64,000 nucleotides of DNA from Tricholomella constricta (taxonomy: Eukaryota; Basidiomycota; Agaricomycetes; Agaricales; Lyophyllaceae), in NCBI GenBank assembly GCA_013368375.1, contig JAACJP010000008.1, forward strand, positions 310,001-374,000, given 5' to 3'. Position numbers and translations under genes: made by a program. The notes beneath the pieces were generated by a model, which was not told the origin of the DNA, did no database searches, and was given only the letters and a program-made list of their open reading frames with translations. The first letter of the stretch is position 1. Each line of letters starts with the position of its first letter. This document shows positions 21,602-33,625 of the stretch, piece by piece.

Positions 21602-24600
21602 ATGGAGAAGAGCAAATCTATGCAGCGTCCAGAGCCTAAGCTGGCTCTTATAACTCCCTCAGCTTCTCCTCCATCTTCTCATCCTTTTCCCCCCCACCCA
21701 TATCGGATCCCAGACCAGGCTTCACCTACGAAACGAGCGCGTTTATCATCTGCCCCACGTCAAATTCAACCCCATACCTCCTCATCTTCATCATCTGGCC
21801 CTTTGGATGCCATGGACTTTCACAAAGCACGTGAGGAATCTACAATGCGCTTGCTTGATGTCTGGGCTGGCCTGGCAGAGCGTTATTCACGACCTCTGGA
21901 TGAGGACGATATCATTGACATTACCACGGGAGAAGTGGTAAAAGACCGCGGTGTTGTACGTGCCTTTCAGAAGGGGACTGTTGGCGCATTTGTTGACCCG
22001 GAAGACGACGACGAGGACGGCGTGGAGGAGAATGAAGATGAAGACGGAGTGGACGAACTTGACGCTTTTGCCAATCCTGGCCTACATGATATTGAATTTG
22101 ACGGAAGGGGAGTGCCACCAGTGAGGGAAGTGGATCCGCGAGATGCTGAGGACCTTCGGGAATTCCTTGAAGCTGAACGGAGCAGGAGGGAGGTCTATGG
22201 AAGCGAAGTGGACGACACGGAAGGTTCCCTGGACGACAGCCAGACTGACGACGCTTATACTGAAGAGTCACGATATAGTGCGCCCGCTGATGCCTCTTCT
22301 TTTGACGATGCCACCCCAGAGGAGGACGAGGACGATGATGATACCTCAAATGCTCCAGACGAAAGCCAAACACCCCATCGGGGCGTTTCCGTCCACACTG
22401 ATTTGGGATCTGATGACGAACTCGATAATTGGGAATATGACGAAGCCAGTATCGTCTACCGCCTACCGAAAACGGACGATAGCGACAGCGAAGTCGAAAT
22501 TGTAGACCCTCCTGCAAAAGCGCCATCCCCATCTCCAGAGATCCCCTTTACTTCTGCGAAAACTATGGAGATATTGTCTCGAGACGCTAGAAAACGTAGA
22601 ACCGCCCCAGTTCAGCGGCAATTGCAAACCCCTCCCCAATCCCAAACGCCTTCTTCTATTCCATCTGCGACACCTGATGATTATTTTGTTCAACTTTCAC
22701 CTGCTTCCTCACCACCTCGATCCTCGTCCCGATTCTCATCGCAGTACTGTTCCTCGCCTATTAGACCTGAAAAGTCCAGACAGCACTCAAGCAAACCTCG
22801 TTCCGAACATAAACGGACTCCTGCATCTTACGCGAAGCGTGCTGGTTCTACACACCCGATTCCTCGCTTGGACTTGGCGAAAGTGTCTGGTGAGCGTCCG
22901 ATGAAGCCAAGTTTGCAGCATCCAAGTGCCACTTCTCATGTCCCAGAAGCATCAACCTTATTTTCGACGTCTCTGTCGAAGCCCAGAAGGCAATCTGTAT
23001 TCACCCCCAAGATAGGGCGAGCGAAAGGGACGCCAAAGCCCACAGTTGAGGTGGTCATAGAAAAACGACCACCTTTCCAGGCCACCAAGGCGTTAAACAA
23101 TGCGTCCGAATCGAGCGAACAGGAGGTCTTGAAGAAAGACAACGACAACGCGAGAAAGTCAGGGACCAGCGCCAGAGCAAAGGGCAAGCAGAAAGCGATG
23201 CCTGGCGATGAGTGGATGGAGTCCTTGAAAGCGGCTCGTGATAGTGACGACGAAATCGTCATGCTTTTGTCACCTACCAGTTCGCGGAAAGAAACCCCTC
23301 GTCCTCCACAAAGCCGACCGCGTCGCCTCTCTGCTTCGGACTCTTCGTCGATCTCGATGGATGCGAGAGTTTTGCTGTCAGAGCACGACAGTTCGATGAG
23401 CACAGAGCCAAAGTATGAACAGGTGCCATTACGAAAAGCATCTACAGCGGGGAAGAAACGAAAGAGAATCGTTTCTAGCGCGGAAAACGACAGCGATCTG
23501 AACGAGTTACCTCCGTTAGTAGCTAGAACGACCCAACCTCGGAGCAGAAGTGCGTCTACATCGGGGGTTAGGCAACAGTCCACAGACAGTGAGTCCGTAG
23601 AATCTGAGGCTATCAAGGGTATATTTTTCTTGGCTTTTAAAAGTTCATAACGATGCTCACGCCTTCTACCTATTCATAGAACCTGATATCAAGCACAAAG
23701 AAAATCAGAGATCAGTTTCCAAGCAGTGCGCAAGGTCATCCGATTACGACATTGACGACATCTCGCAAGAAGAATATGACGAACAACTGCAACAAGAACG
23801 GCATTTTAGTCGTGCGCCTCCGCATTTTGGAGACCACCCGTACTACCCGTACCCACAGCCCCCATATCCACCTCCTCACCCGCACGAGCAACAGCTCCAC
23901 CCGCGCATGTATGCGCCGATACCAGATCCTCGTGCCCAGTTAATCATTACGCAGGCCTTGCACCAGCTTTCGGCACTCGTAGGAGGGGCATGGACGCCTC
24001 TGCCTCCGCCACCTGGCTCACACATCCGCGGGTCAACGCCATTCATGCCATCCCGCCATCGGCATTACCGCACAGATGTACCAGGATCCATATACTCCAC
24101 CCCGACGCACCATCCACATCCGTACCCGTATGCCTACGATCCTAACATGTCGAGAGCAACACTGCCCCCGGATTCGCCTGAGGTACGCTCGTCGTCGCCT
24201 CTTATGGAGAGCGTCAGTGGCGGGGGGAGGCGCAAGTCGCTTGTGAGGAGGAGCCAGTCGAGGGGGAGGAGGGTATCTTTCAGGCTCGAGGAGGGCGTTA
24301 TGGACACGATGGAGATATCTGCCAGCCCGGCTGTGCGGGGAAAAGGAGACTGTCCACCTAGGGATCGAGAGAAAACTCACAGGGTTGATTCTGCACCCAA
24401 AGAGCACGCGTCGGTGATGCAAAAGAAAGGGAGGGGCAAGGAGGTCACGCGACGAAAGATGCCGAACTCTGATTCTGAGGCCGAGGTAGAGGTCGAGGTT
24501 GAGGTTGAGACGCTAAGCCGAGGACGTTCTTCAATGAGAAGTCAGACTCCAGGACCTCCTGCTTATGTAGAGGACTTGCGCTCTGCTAAGCAGAAGGTTA

Positions 24601-24662
24601 CTGCAACCAGTCGAGGAAGAAGCCGCTCTAGGCCCCCACAAAGTACCGTCGAGCGACGATAA
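21602..24662 (+). CDS. SCM3: Large Scm3/HJURP-like centromere histone chaperone candidate
   Basis: Two exons, 21602-23618 and 23680-24662, give 999 residues in phase. Residues about 78-121 carry a segment that resembles the Scm3 core: TMRLLDVWAGLAERYS, DEDDIIDITTGEVVKDRGVV. In fungal Scm3 a helix (W..I..KYS) is followed by an acidic I-D-L-x-T-G-E-I box and an N/R-G motif, and it binds the centromeric histone CENP-A for deposition. The remainder is acidic (residues about 130-270 with long Asp/Glu runs) and then Ser/Pro/Arg-rich, predicted disordered. The C-terminal part holds a Tyr/Pro/His stretch (HPYYPYPQPPYPPPHPH), a short helix (DPRAQLIITQALHQLSALV), and an RS-like Arg/Ser tail. The assignment rests on one short motif, so it is moderate. 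It converges on the Ras GEF gene. Confidence 0.55.
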
Positions 24663-25025
24663 ATATCTGTCAGCTCAGAGGCGAGGGGAATTCGAAGCAT
24701 ACAGAGGAGGGAGATGGGATCCGCTTGCTTCACATTTTCGTTGCCTCTCTTCAAACCGATATACTATTTATTATCTACTTATAACGAACCTGAACCATGC
24801 GAATTGTTGTTTGACTTACCTACTTCATGCCTGTTCCGCCCCGTTTTATCGCTTGTTACAGGCCACTAAAAAGCGCAGCGACTTCTCTTCTTTACTGTGG
24901 CACATCTAAAGTCAATACAAAGATAAATCCTAGCCTAAAAGTACATCACAGCATAAGCAATACCAGTACTTATGATTAACTACATAGGATACGCAATGTT
25001 GTCCCATAATGAAACATATGAACGA
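24663..25025. other. Convergent 3' intergenic region
   Basis: A 363-bp AT-rich interval between the stops of the Scm3-like gene (+) and the Ras GEF gene (-). It carries AATACAAAG/ATAAAT-type possible polyadenylation signals and no gene. Confidence 0.5.
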
Positions 25026-28000
25026 TCATAGGAAGCCACTCTCCTGAAGTAACCGGGCCATCTTCTCGTCCTCACGTTCTCTCGGTTCCCGGTCGAGACT
25101 CAGAGCCCAGAAGTGCTCGCTCGATGCCTTAGTGTCGTTGAATTGGTTCAAAGACTCTTCGATGTAGGTCTGCACGGAAGGGATGGCCTGGAAATTGAAT
25201 GGCTGGGCTTGCCACCGCTTGATGTCGTTAATGACCTCCGATGCCTTCTGGCGCTTGCGGAAATTCACCAAGCCACCGGGCAACATATCAGGGTTACCAT
25301 CCTGGATGAACTGCAGAGTCGAGAGGAAAACACCTGTGTTGCGAATCATAAATATCACGGAAAGGACGCTGGCGGACGATATAACACACCAATGAAAGGC
25401 ACGCATGGAGGTGTCACTGAAGCCATGAGTTGTCGGTATTTTGTGAAGTTTTTGTTGCTGTCGATAGTCATCTCGCAAGCACCGAACTGTGCCATACTTC
25501 TTTGGTTGACTTGTTCCCAGGTGCGTTTGAGTCGACGGATGGGCGGGGTATTGAGGCCGGACGTGATGGCAATCATCGTCGAAAAATTGTTGAGGGTCCG
25601 ACAACGCTATGAACGGTCTCACTAATCGACAATTAGACGCATAAATCATCACTCACGTCAGCGACACTGATAAGATGCTTCACCGCGGTCGCTCGTTTGC
25701 GAGAGTCTTCTTTGCTGAGCACGGACTCTGCTACCCAATCCGCAATCTACCAAAACGTCAAGACAATGAAAGCGTCGTCAGACCAATACAACCTACCCGA
25801 TTACTTGTCTGAATAACGATAGCAATGTTGTCCATGTTCTCGGTCTTCTGTTCACGAGCTCGCTGAAGGCACTCCATCGGTTTGATTTTCTGATAGAGAT
25901 TGCTTTCCATGATTGTGAGTTGGCGGGCCAATTCGAGGGGCTCAATGTCTCCGAGTTTGAGCTTTTTGTTCGATTTCGGGAAGATAGGCGCTGGGGGCGT
26001 GCCTTGCGGCATCATTTTGATCACAGGAATGTCGTTCCGTTGCTGCAGGCGAAGATAAGGACGAGGAAATAAGCTCAAATGATAAGACATACCACTCGGT
26101 CAATGTGAGCCAACAACCCCTTTGCTGCATTGAAATGTGCCACGTCCTCCGAAGCCAGGAAAGTCTTTATACGATCCAGAATGTGCATTTCTTCCTTCTC
26201 TAACATATCCACGACCGACTTGAGAGTCTTGAGGACGCTGAGAGCATTAAAAGTGGTATCAGCGTGACTGTGTAACGAAGAACGTATCTAACTCACCGTA
26301 TCTGTATGGGGTGTTGTTTGAGCTTTCCCCACTCTTCACGCTCGTTGGTTTTCAGCTCCGGAGGTGGCTCTATCCTGAATCGTGCAGCGAGAAGATCGAC
26401 AAGTTCATCCAGAGTCGTGAAAGACTTGAACGTCATCAAAAACGCCTGATTGAATGTAGTATCTATGGGGAGAGAAGTGTCAGGTCAAGACACGCATCAT
26501 ACGTGGAGTAAGACAAAATACCTGCATGGTCATGTGCAGTCAAACGCTCGACAAGTGCCGGGAGAGTTCCCCCTTTGACCGTGTTGTCGGGCTCAATCAG
26601 GATCTCTGCCGGGTTATAGTTTGGGCGCAGGTACCATGGCTTAAGATCGGCCGCGACCTTGTTGGCATACTCAGCACCTAAGATCTGCGTCAGTTTACTG
26701 GAACCTGCAGGTCGTAGAGGCGATTTCGTGACTGGTATAACTTGATTTGAGAGGTAGTCAGTGAATAACATTTAACTGCAATCAAGAGCGACGCCTACGA
26801 TCTTCATCAAACGTCGGGCTGTCTTCGACTTTCGCTATCTGTCGCAGCTCTTCTTCGTCAGATAGGGGCGCTTCCGTCATCGACTCGATATCATGCGATG
26901 GTCCTGTCGAACGACCGACAGCAGTATCCGCATGATTGGGATTGAACCTCGGGTATGCCCCTGGGTCTTTTGGTGGTTTGGGAGGCGGACGTCCGAAAGC
27001 GATTTCCATGTCAATCATATCCGGGACGTCATCGCCATCGTCGATCTTGAAGCCGGATATTGGTCGAACGCTAAGACGAGACATTCGCCACTCGATGGAA
27101 CCATTGTAGTCGCCTTGCGCCATCTCGGCCTGCTCATGCCCTAGAGATAGAAGGCTGTCCAGTGTGTGTAACAGAACAGTGAGGTTGGCGCTTAGTGATG
27201 AGGATAGGGCATCAAGGTGGTCGTAGGCGTAGCTCCGTTCTTGGCGATACTTGGGTAGTTCAGAATCTCGTACCGATTGGATTGTGAGAAGAAAGACTGC
27301 AGTATCGTTGTGCGCCGCCTGGACCACACTTTCAAGAGCTCTGACAAGTTGTCGAGCATTCTCCACCGTCTGCGCGTAAGCGCCGTTCGGAGAACTACCC
27401 TCATCTTGGAATCCATCAATATCGACATGTCGAGCGACATGGATGTCGGATACGAACACCAGGAGAGACGATACTTGAGAAACAAGTTCTCTGCCAGATA
27501 GACGAGCTTGCTCGACTAAGGAGCACGTTGATGATTAGAATGCCTGCAAACCAAAGTTTGTATCTTACCTGAGCTCTGATCGGACGTCTGCAGGGCACGA
27601 AGAAGATATTGAAACTGGACGTCCAAATTAGCCACATAGGACTTCAACTCCGTGATCACTTCAGGTCCAAGTACTCTGCGCGACGACGCCTGTTCATCAT
27701 CTAGGGATACCCATCCAAAACCTTTCCAGCGTCCAGCAGCCCCGGCCCCCACAAGCCCCGGACCAATATTTGCGGTCCCGAATACGCCGTGCAGGCGTTT
27801 GTGTTGTTTTGCCTGAGGAAGTGACGAATTATGCTCCATCCGCTGGACTTCGAGCACGAAAGAAAGGACAGCTCTTTCGAGCTCCTCTGCGTCAATTTCG
27901 ATTCGACTGAGGGTATCAGCTATCAATGAGCCAGAATCATACTGCATTGCCCGCGCGGACAGAACGAGGCGGGAAAGTGTCGCCGTCACCTTCCTTTGCG

Positions 28001-29469
28001 CCGGTTTAAGGGGAGATTGTGAGGAGGACGGTGGGAGGTCGCGGACCTCCCGAGGTAGTACATTGACAGGTATCTGGGCCGTGGGCACGGCTAGAACATA
28101 CAGAAGATTGCGGACTGTTTGGACGACGTTGTGTATCAAGTCATCCATTTTACGATCTTCTTCGGATCGGCGCGCCAGACCGTTAAGTCGGATGTTATTG
28201 ATGACTGCCTGAATGGCAGCCTTGGTGATCGCGGATAATTCCGTGACGCGTTCTGGCGGAGGTGGGGCGATGGCTTGTTGAAGGGATCGGGCAATCCGCT
28301 CGGCTGTCGTGTAGTCCGGAGGAGGCCTGTCTCGTGCATTGGTCCGTGGTTGAGAATCAGTTGGAGGGTGCCCATTAGCAGGTTGTTGGCGAGAAGAAGG
28401 TTCGAAAGGCTGTACGTCAGAGTCGTCGGAATATACACTGAAGCGTTTGTTGCCGTTGAGCGGTCGCAATTGAGATGGCGATGACGATGATGATTGAGAA
28501 GAAGATTTCTGGACTTGACCGGGGGTCTCCGGTCGTGACCATTGGACCCTGCCATCAATCTTGTTGTAGTAATAATACGACCTCCCATCGTCTGCTAACT
28601 TCCTCACCCAGGGGTCTGGTGTCCCGGTGCGGCGGGGTATACCAAAGCCAGCAATGTCTTGCATACTACTTGACGCCTCAAGCGAACCATTGAGCCCAAA
28701 AGCGAGACCCGCACTAGTCCCTGAGCGCGACGATGACTGTGATGTTAAACCCGCAAGCTCGCTGTCGGAGACCTCGTCATCCGCTTCCTGGGGAAGATCG
28801 CGCGAGTGTTGTCCAGTCTGCGTATTGACATAGTATATCTGCAAAAGGTTTAGCGGCATTAGCTGGTAACCAAGTCCAGAGGCTTATACGAACCTGTCCA
28901 TCAGGAGTGACCTGTGGCATCCAAAAGTCACTCGACTGGGTTGAAGTGTCCGTGGAGGTGTTCGCAGCAACAGGGACTCCATTCCCAGCGGAGGATATTT
29001 CATTCTCCAACCACTCTTCATTTGCCGTCTGGCTCATGCCACGCATCATCGCATGGGACATATCGACCATGGAAGAGTCATTCTGCAACTCTATGACCGA
29101 ACTCTCTGGGCCCGACGATTCCGATGCGGAAAAGGCCAACTCTGCTTCCTCGTCTGAAATAAGCTCGACATAATTGGACGGGAACCACCCGCGCTCGTCT
29201 CCGAGCAGCCCGTCCCACCAGCCCGATGGCTGCTGGGTGAGGACCTCGATGATATCACCGCGGCGGAACGAGAGGGCTGAAGCGTCTTGTGCGTCATAGT
29301 CATAGAGCGCACGGCAAAAAAGGGTCGTAAACTGTTCTTCTTCAAGCAGCCCCTGGTCCTGCTCCTGGACGGGCTGGGACTGTGGGATAGTGGAAGTTGT
29401 GGCCCGATTGACCTGCGGGAGGAATGACTGATGGTGGCCGGAGTACATTGGGGTAGCCACGGCGGCCAT
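25026..29469 (-). CDS. CDC25: Cdc25-type Ras guanine nucleotide exchange factor
   Basis: Activates Ras by exchanging GDP for GTP at the plasma membrane. Domains in order: an SH3 domain at about residues 51-107 (LFCRALYDYDAQDASALSF, GWWDGLLGDERGWFPSNYVE); a WW-like segment split by the first intron (TPDGQ/IYYVNTQTGQHSRDLP) and a clear WW (DPWVRKLADDGRSYYYYN, then GRVQWSRPE); a long helical middle; the RasGEF N-terminal motif (SSKLTQILGAEYANK, TFNQAFLMTFKSFTTLDELV); and the catalytic Cdc25 homology domain (EPLELARQLTIMESNLYQKI, NRIADWVAESVL, NFSTMIAITSGLNTPPIRRL, GVFLSTLQFIQDGNPDML). It ends in ARLLQESGFL at 25026. Exon 1 (29469-28894) and the joins at 28838, about 27516 and about 26800 were checked in phase; other joins follow the domain order. 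SH3 plus GEF is the usual layout of fungal Cdc25/Ste6 proteins. An upstream short exon near 29576 is possible as 5'UTR. Confidence 0.92.
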
Positions 29470-29649
29470 GAGCGCCTAAGGCAAGAAAGAGAGCAGCGTA
29501 GAGAATACGAATAGCGACGGTGAAGAGAAGACAGGCTGGGCTCAAGATGGGCTAGCTCATCAGTCACAGCAGCCAACGTATTTCTGATTGTATGACTAAG
29601 CCATATGCCACTGCTTGGCCAGTCCTCGTAACCATCTAAGATCTTTAAA

Positions 29650-32600
29650 TCATCGCTTCAGTGTCCTCTGCTTCTCTGCAAACTCTACAATCTTCCTGTC
29701 CACAAACAGGCCCTTTCGCTCCCGCACAGCGTCCATGTACGCCTTCGCAATGTTCTGCCGATCTGCCTTCTCGCCCAGATCCTCCAGCTCCTCCTCAGTC
29801 GTTGGGACCCAAAACGGATCTTGATCGAGCATATCATATCTGTGCAATATACGTTAATTGAGTGATAACTAGTTGCGTGCCTACCCTTACCCGCTAAAAA
29901 CAAGTTGAGGGCTTGCGGCACCCGAGGTGCGCTTCCGGATATCTATCACGAAACGGATCAGCATCTGCACAACTTAGAGGGAGGGGATGTACCATCAGCA
30001 AAACCGAAACTCTCGACAACCGGCAGGAGTGCTGTCACATTGAAAAACGTGGTACCTTCCTTCATCTCCTCCGCCACGATGCGCCCTCTGCGTTTAGCCA
30101 CAACGGCATAGACTTTCCCAAGTACATCAGCTGTGGGATTCACTGATCAGCAGACCATACCTTGGAAGCAGAAGCACCACAGATGACCTACTTGACGCCT
30201 GTATGTCGCACGTATACATCGCCAGCATGAGCCGGGGCGACCAATCTAGGAGGCCGCTCCGACACGCGTCCCTCACGGCGGAGATCACGGAGCCGGTCAC
30301 TTGGGCCATCCGGTTTTGCTCTGTTGAAACAGGAGTCCATAAAGGGTGAACGACTGAATAGGATTCCCAAAATTGAATCAAAATGCCACAGACCAATTTC
30401 CTTGCCAAGACTTTCCCGATCAATCTCAACGCTCTCCACAAAATACCCCATGCCCTCGACGGGCTCTGCGCACAGCGGCCCCTGGAATGTCGCGAGCTGG
30501 AAGCCAGTCTCGACGTGGTTGTCGAAGTCGCGGACGACCCTCTCAGTCTCATTCTCGCTCTCCTCGGCCTTAATACGTTCGAGCCGGCGCTTCAACCTGC
30601 AACACCGTGTCAGACATCAAGCGATAACTATAAAAAAAAAAAAAGCACTGACGAAAAAGGCGTCCCAGATTTCCTAGCGTCAATTAGGAGACACCCGCCT
30701 GCCTTCTGGGGTCCAAACGCCCAGATCCGTTCCGCAACATCGCCCCATTCGCCGCCCACTTCCTCACAAACTTTCTGTAGTGCCTCCCAGAACAGTTCTG
30801 GGCTCACGCTTGGCTTCCTTACGATGTCCCCATAGATGTCGACACCATATTGCTCTTCCGCGAGAGCCTTCTCCTGAGCCTCTGCCGAGTCCTTGGCCCT
30901 TCGATCATGCTGAAACTCATTCAGGATGCTGAGATTCTGTAGGACGAAGTTAAGAATTTCCTGCGGGAGGGGACTCGCGCGGATGGTGAATTGCACGATA
31001 TTGGAAGAGCTGGCCCCGTGAATCGTGCCGCGGGAGGCGTTGGGCGTCTTCGTTGGCGCCATGTCTAAAAACAAACAAAAAAAAGATCAAAGATTTACCG
31101 ATATATTCGAATTTCAAATTACACACCTGGCGCCTTGATGGCAGTCTCGCGGAAGGGAACGATGGGCTTCGAGGCCTGAATCTCTATTCGAGCAAACCTT
31201 TCACGGAGGTCTTTCAAGCACCGCTAAGGGGGTGAATGAGCCCTCGAGGCGGTCCGCACGTGGAGAGAAGAGGCGTACCTCGAGATGCAGCTCACCCGCA
31301 GTCAAGATGACATGCTCGCCAGTTTGTTGCTGGAACGTTTCTACGCACGGATCCGACTGGCTGAGGAGCTTGAGGCCGCTAACCAGCTTCTGCATGTCAG
31401 CAGGCATGACCGGCTCCAGCGCGACGCGAACAATCGGGGGTGCCTGTAAAGAAGCTCAACCTTATCCCTTGTTTTGGCCAGCCGATGGACAAACTCACCG
31501 CACGATTGACGCTTCCCAGATTGATCAAGCATGCCTGGTCATTAGTAATAACCTCACTAATACCTCGTTCGCTCGGCGCACAAAGCGTTGCATTCCGCCA
31601 AACCTTACCCTCCAAGCCCTTGATCGCGAAGATATTCCCAGCGCGCACGACGTCAGTGGCCACGAGCTCTCGCCCCATCATCACACACAGGCCTTCAACG
31701 GTGGCTGTCACCACATTTCTGGCGTTTGACGGATCGGTTGGCTCCAAAGCGGTATTGTACTTCGGTAGGAGGCCATACACCGAAGTGCCTGTCCGTAGTG
31801 TTCCCGAGTAGAGGCGAGCAAAGCCCAGAACGACTTCACCGTCCTCTATGGACTCAGCGTTCACAGCTTCCTCGACTGGCGGCATGTAGGGCATTATTGT
31901 AGAAGGCAGTTCCTGCTCTTCAGTCTGTTTTCCGCCTTTCACCGCTTCCTCTGCAGCTAGCCTCGCTTCTCTTGCTTCGCGAGCCTTGGCCCTCATTTCC
32001 TCAGCAGTTATCGGTTTCTTCTTGTTTTCTGGCAGGTCCTTCGTGGAAACTGCAAACATCTTACTGACGTATGCTGTTACGCACGCGTCAGGGGCTGAAT
32101 TCGAGGAGAAGAGATCCTCTTCAAGTTTATTCTTGGGCTCGACGGTCGGCTCGTAAAGATCGGGGTAAAGCATCTTTGGAATCCTGGTTCTTTGTGCGAC
32201 TGAGGGAGCGGGAACGATGTCGATGACGGTTTGCGTTACGCATGTGGAGAGCGAGAGCCATTGCGAAAATATGAGGGAAAGAAGGTGCCTCGTATCCTTG
32301 GATTTGAGATCGCGAGGCGGTATCTTCAGGTTAAGAGCGGATACAATCTTTGCAACCTTATCGTGGTTTCTGAAGGATTTTTGTCATAAGTTCCGAGAGA
32401 GTCTGCAACGGAACGAGGAGAGCACAAACGGGTTGAGATCCACCGCATCGTACACCGCCCAAATATTTTCAAGCACGAATTGCACGAAAAGGGATTTGAG
32501 CGGTCGGCCGCGAAGGTGCTTATAGCTGATCACCTTCTTGGACTTGGGATCGAGGAAGTAGTCGCCCCAGAGCACCCGTCGAAGGTTAGCCTCTTTCATT

Positions 32601-33491
32601 CCGAGTTTCGCGGCATACAACTGCGCGAATTTACCAATACGGAAGCCCCATCCGTCGATGGCAGAGGCGAAAATGACGTTCCCGCGTTCAGGCGCGAAAT
32701 AAATGTCTTCATCGTCTTTTTCCTGAAATTCCTCTGCTTCATTGATGGTCGCGTCGGCTTCGTCGGCGAGATGATCCTTCTTCTCGGCCAGGCGACGCTC
32801 ACGCTCCTCCCGCCATCTTAGGTCGTCCTCCATCCTTTCACTAGCAAAGAAGCTACCCATGACAGCGTTGACCTGCTCGATGAGTCGTGTGAGGTGGTGG
32901 TGGGCTTCTACCGGAGCCAATTTCAGCTCTGTAATTAGTCGATCAAACTTGTTGATAACTAGTATAGGCCGGAGCCGGTCTTGCCAGGCTTGTCTCAGGA
33001 CTGCGATGGTCTGTTGGCGAGATAAATATCACAAGGCTTTGAAAATTGCTCGAGCAAGACGGACCTGAGTGCAAACGCCCTCGACGACGTCGACCAAGAC
33101 CAAAGCGCCATCGCACAATCGCGAAGCTGTCGATACTTCGCTCGAAAAGTCAACATGCCCGGGGGTGTCGATCATGTTCACAAAATAAGTTTTCGGCGAT
33201 ATCTCTAATCTAGTTCTGTCATTGAATCGAAGAGTTGGATCGCAAAATCTACATACCTCCCGCAGCATCGCGTCCCATTACATGAAATTTGAGAGAAACT
33301 GCGCTGCTCTCCATAGTGATTCCTCTCTCCTGTTCATCCTCCCGACTGTCGAGATATCTCATCTTCCCAGCCATCCTGGAAGAGATAATATTGTTCGCAG
33401 CCAGGAGGGCGTCCATGAGGGTTGTTTTGCCATGATCAACGTGGCCGAGGGTGGTTATTATGCGAATGTTGGCAGGATCTGGGGATTCCAT
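29650..33491 (-). CDS. EFL1: Elongation factor-like GTPase 1 (60S maturation)
   Basis: Cytoplasmic GTPase related to EF-2 that, with the SBDS/Sdo1 protein, releases Tif6/eIF6 from late pre-60S subunits (RIA1 in yeast). The multi-exon gene starts at ATG 33491 ([16 protein letters not shown]). GTPase motifs are present: G1 [11 protein letters not shown]2 ERGIT, G3 IDTPGHVDF and G4 NKFD ([15 protein letters not shown]). The large insert typical of EFL1 follows, with acidic and coiled parts ([19 protein letters not shown]) and [19 protein letters not shown]. Domain 2 reads [20 protein letters not shown]; later domains include GELHLEVRL and [11 protein letters not shown]. The C-terminus [15 protein letters not shown] is diagnostic for EFL1 rather than EF-2. 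The gene is divergent from CWF19, 134 bp start to start, and is followed 180 bp upstream of nothing else than the Ras GEF start on the same strand. Confidence 0.93.
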
Positions 33492-33625
33492 TGCGATGTG
33501 AGAGGAGTGCAAGTCGAAGAAAGTCAGAGCCGTAACCGACGGCTCCGGGAGATAAAATATTGAAATATCGTCACGTGATATGACGAAGGTATTCTGGGCC
33601 GACGCGGTTGTTTCGACTCACCGCC
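33492..33625. promoter_or_regulatory. Shared bidirectional promoter EFL1 / CWF19
   Basis: Only 134 bp separate the two start codons on opposite strands, so both core promoters must sit here. It includes ATAAAATATTG (about 33551) and TCACGTGA (about 33570), an E-box-like palindrome CACGTG that is often bound by bHLH or Cbf1-type factors; its function here is inference. Confidence 0.5.
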
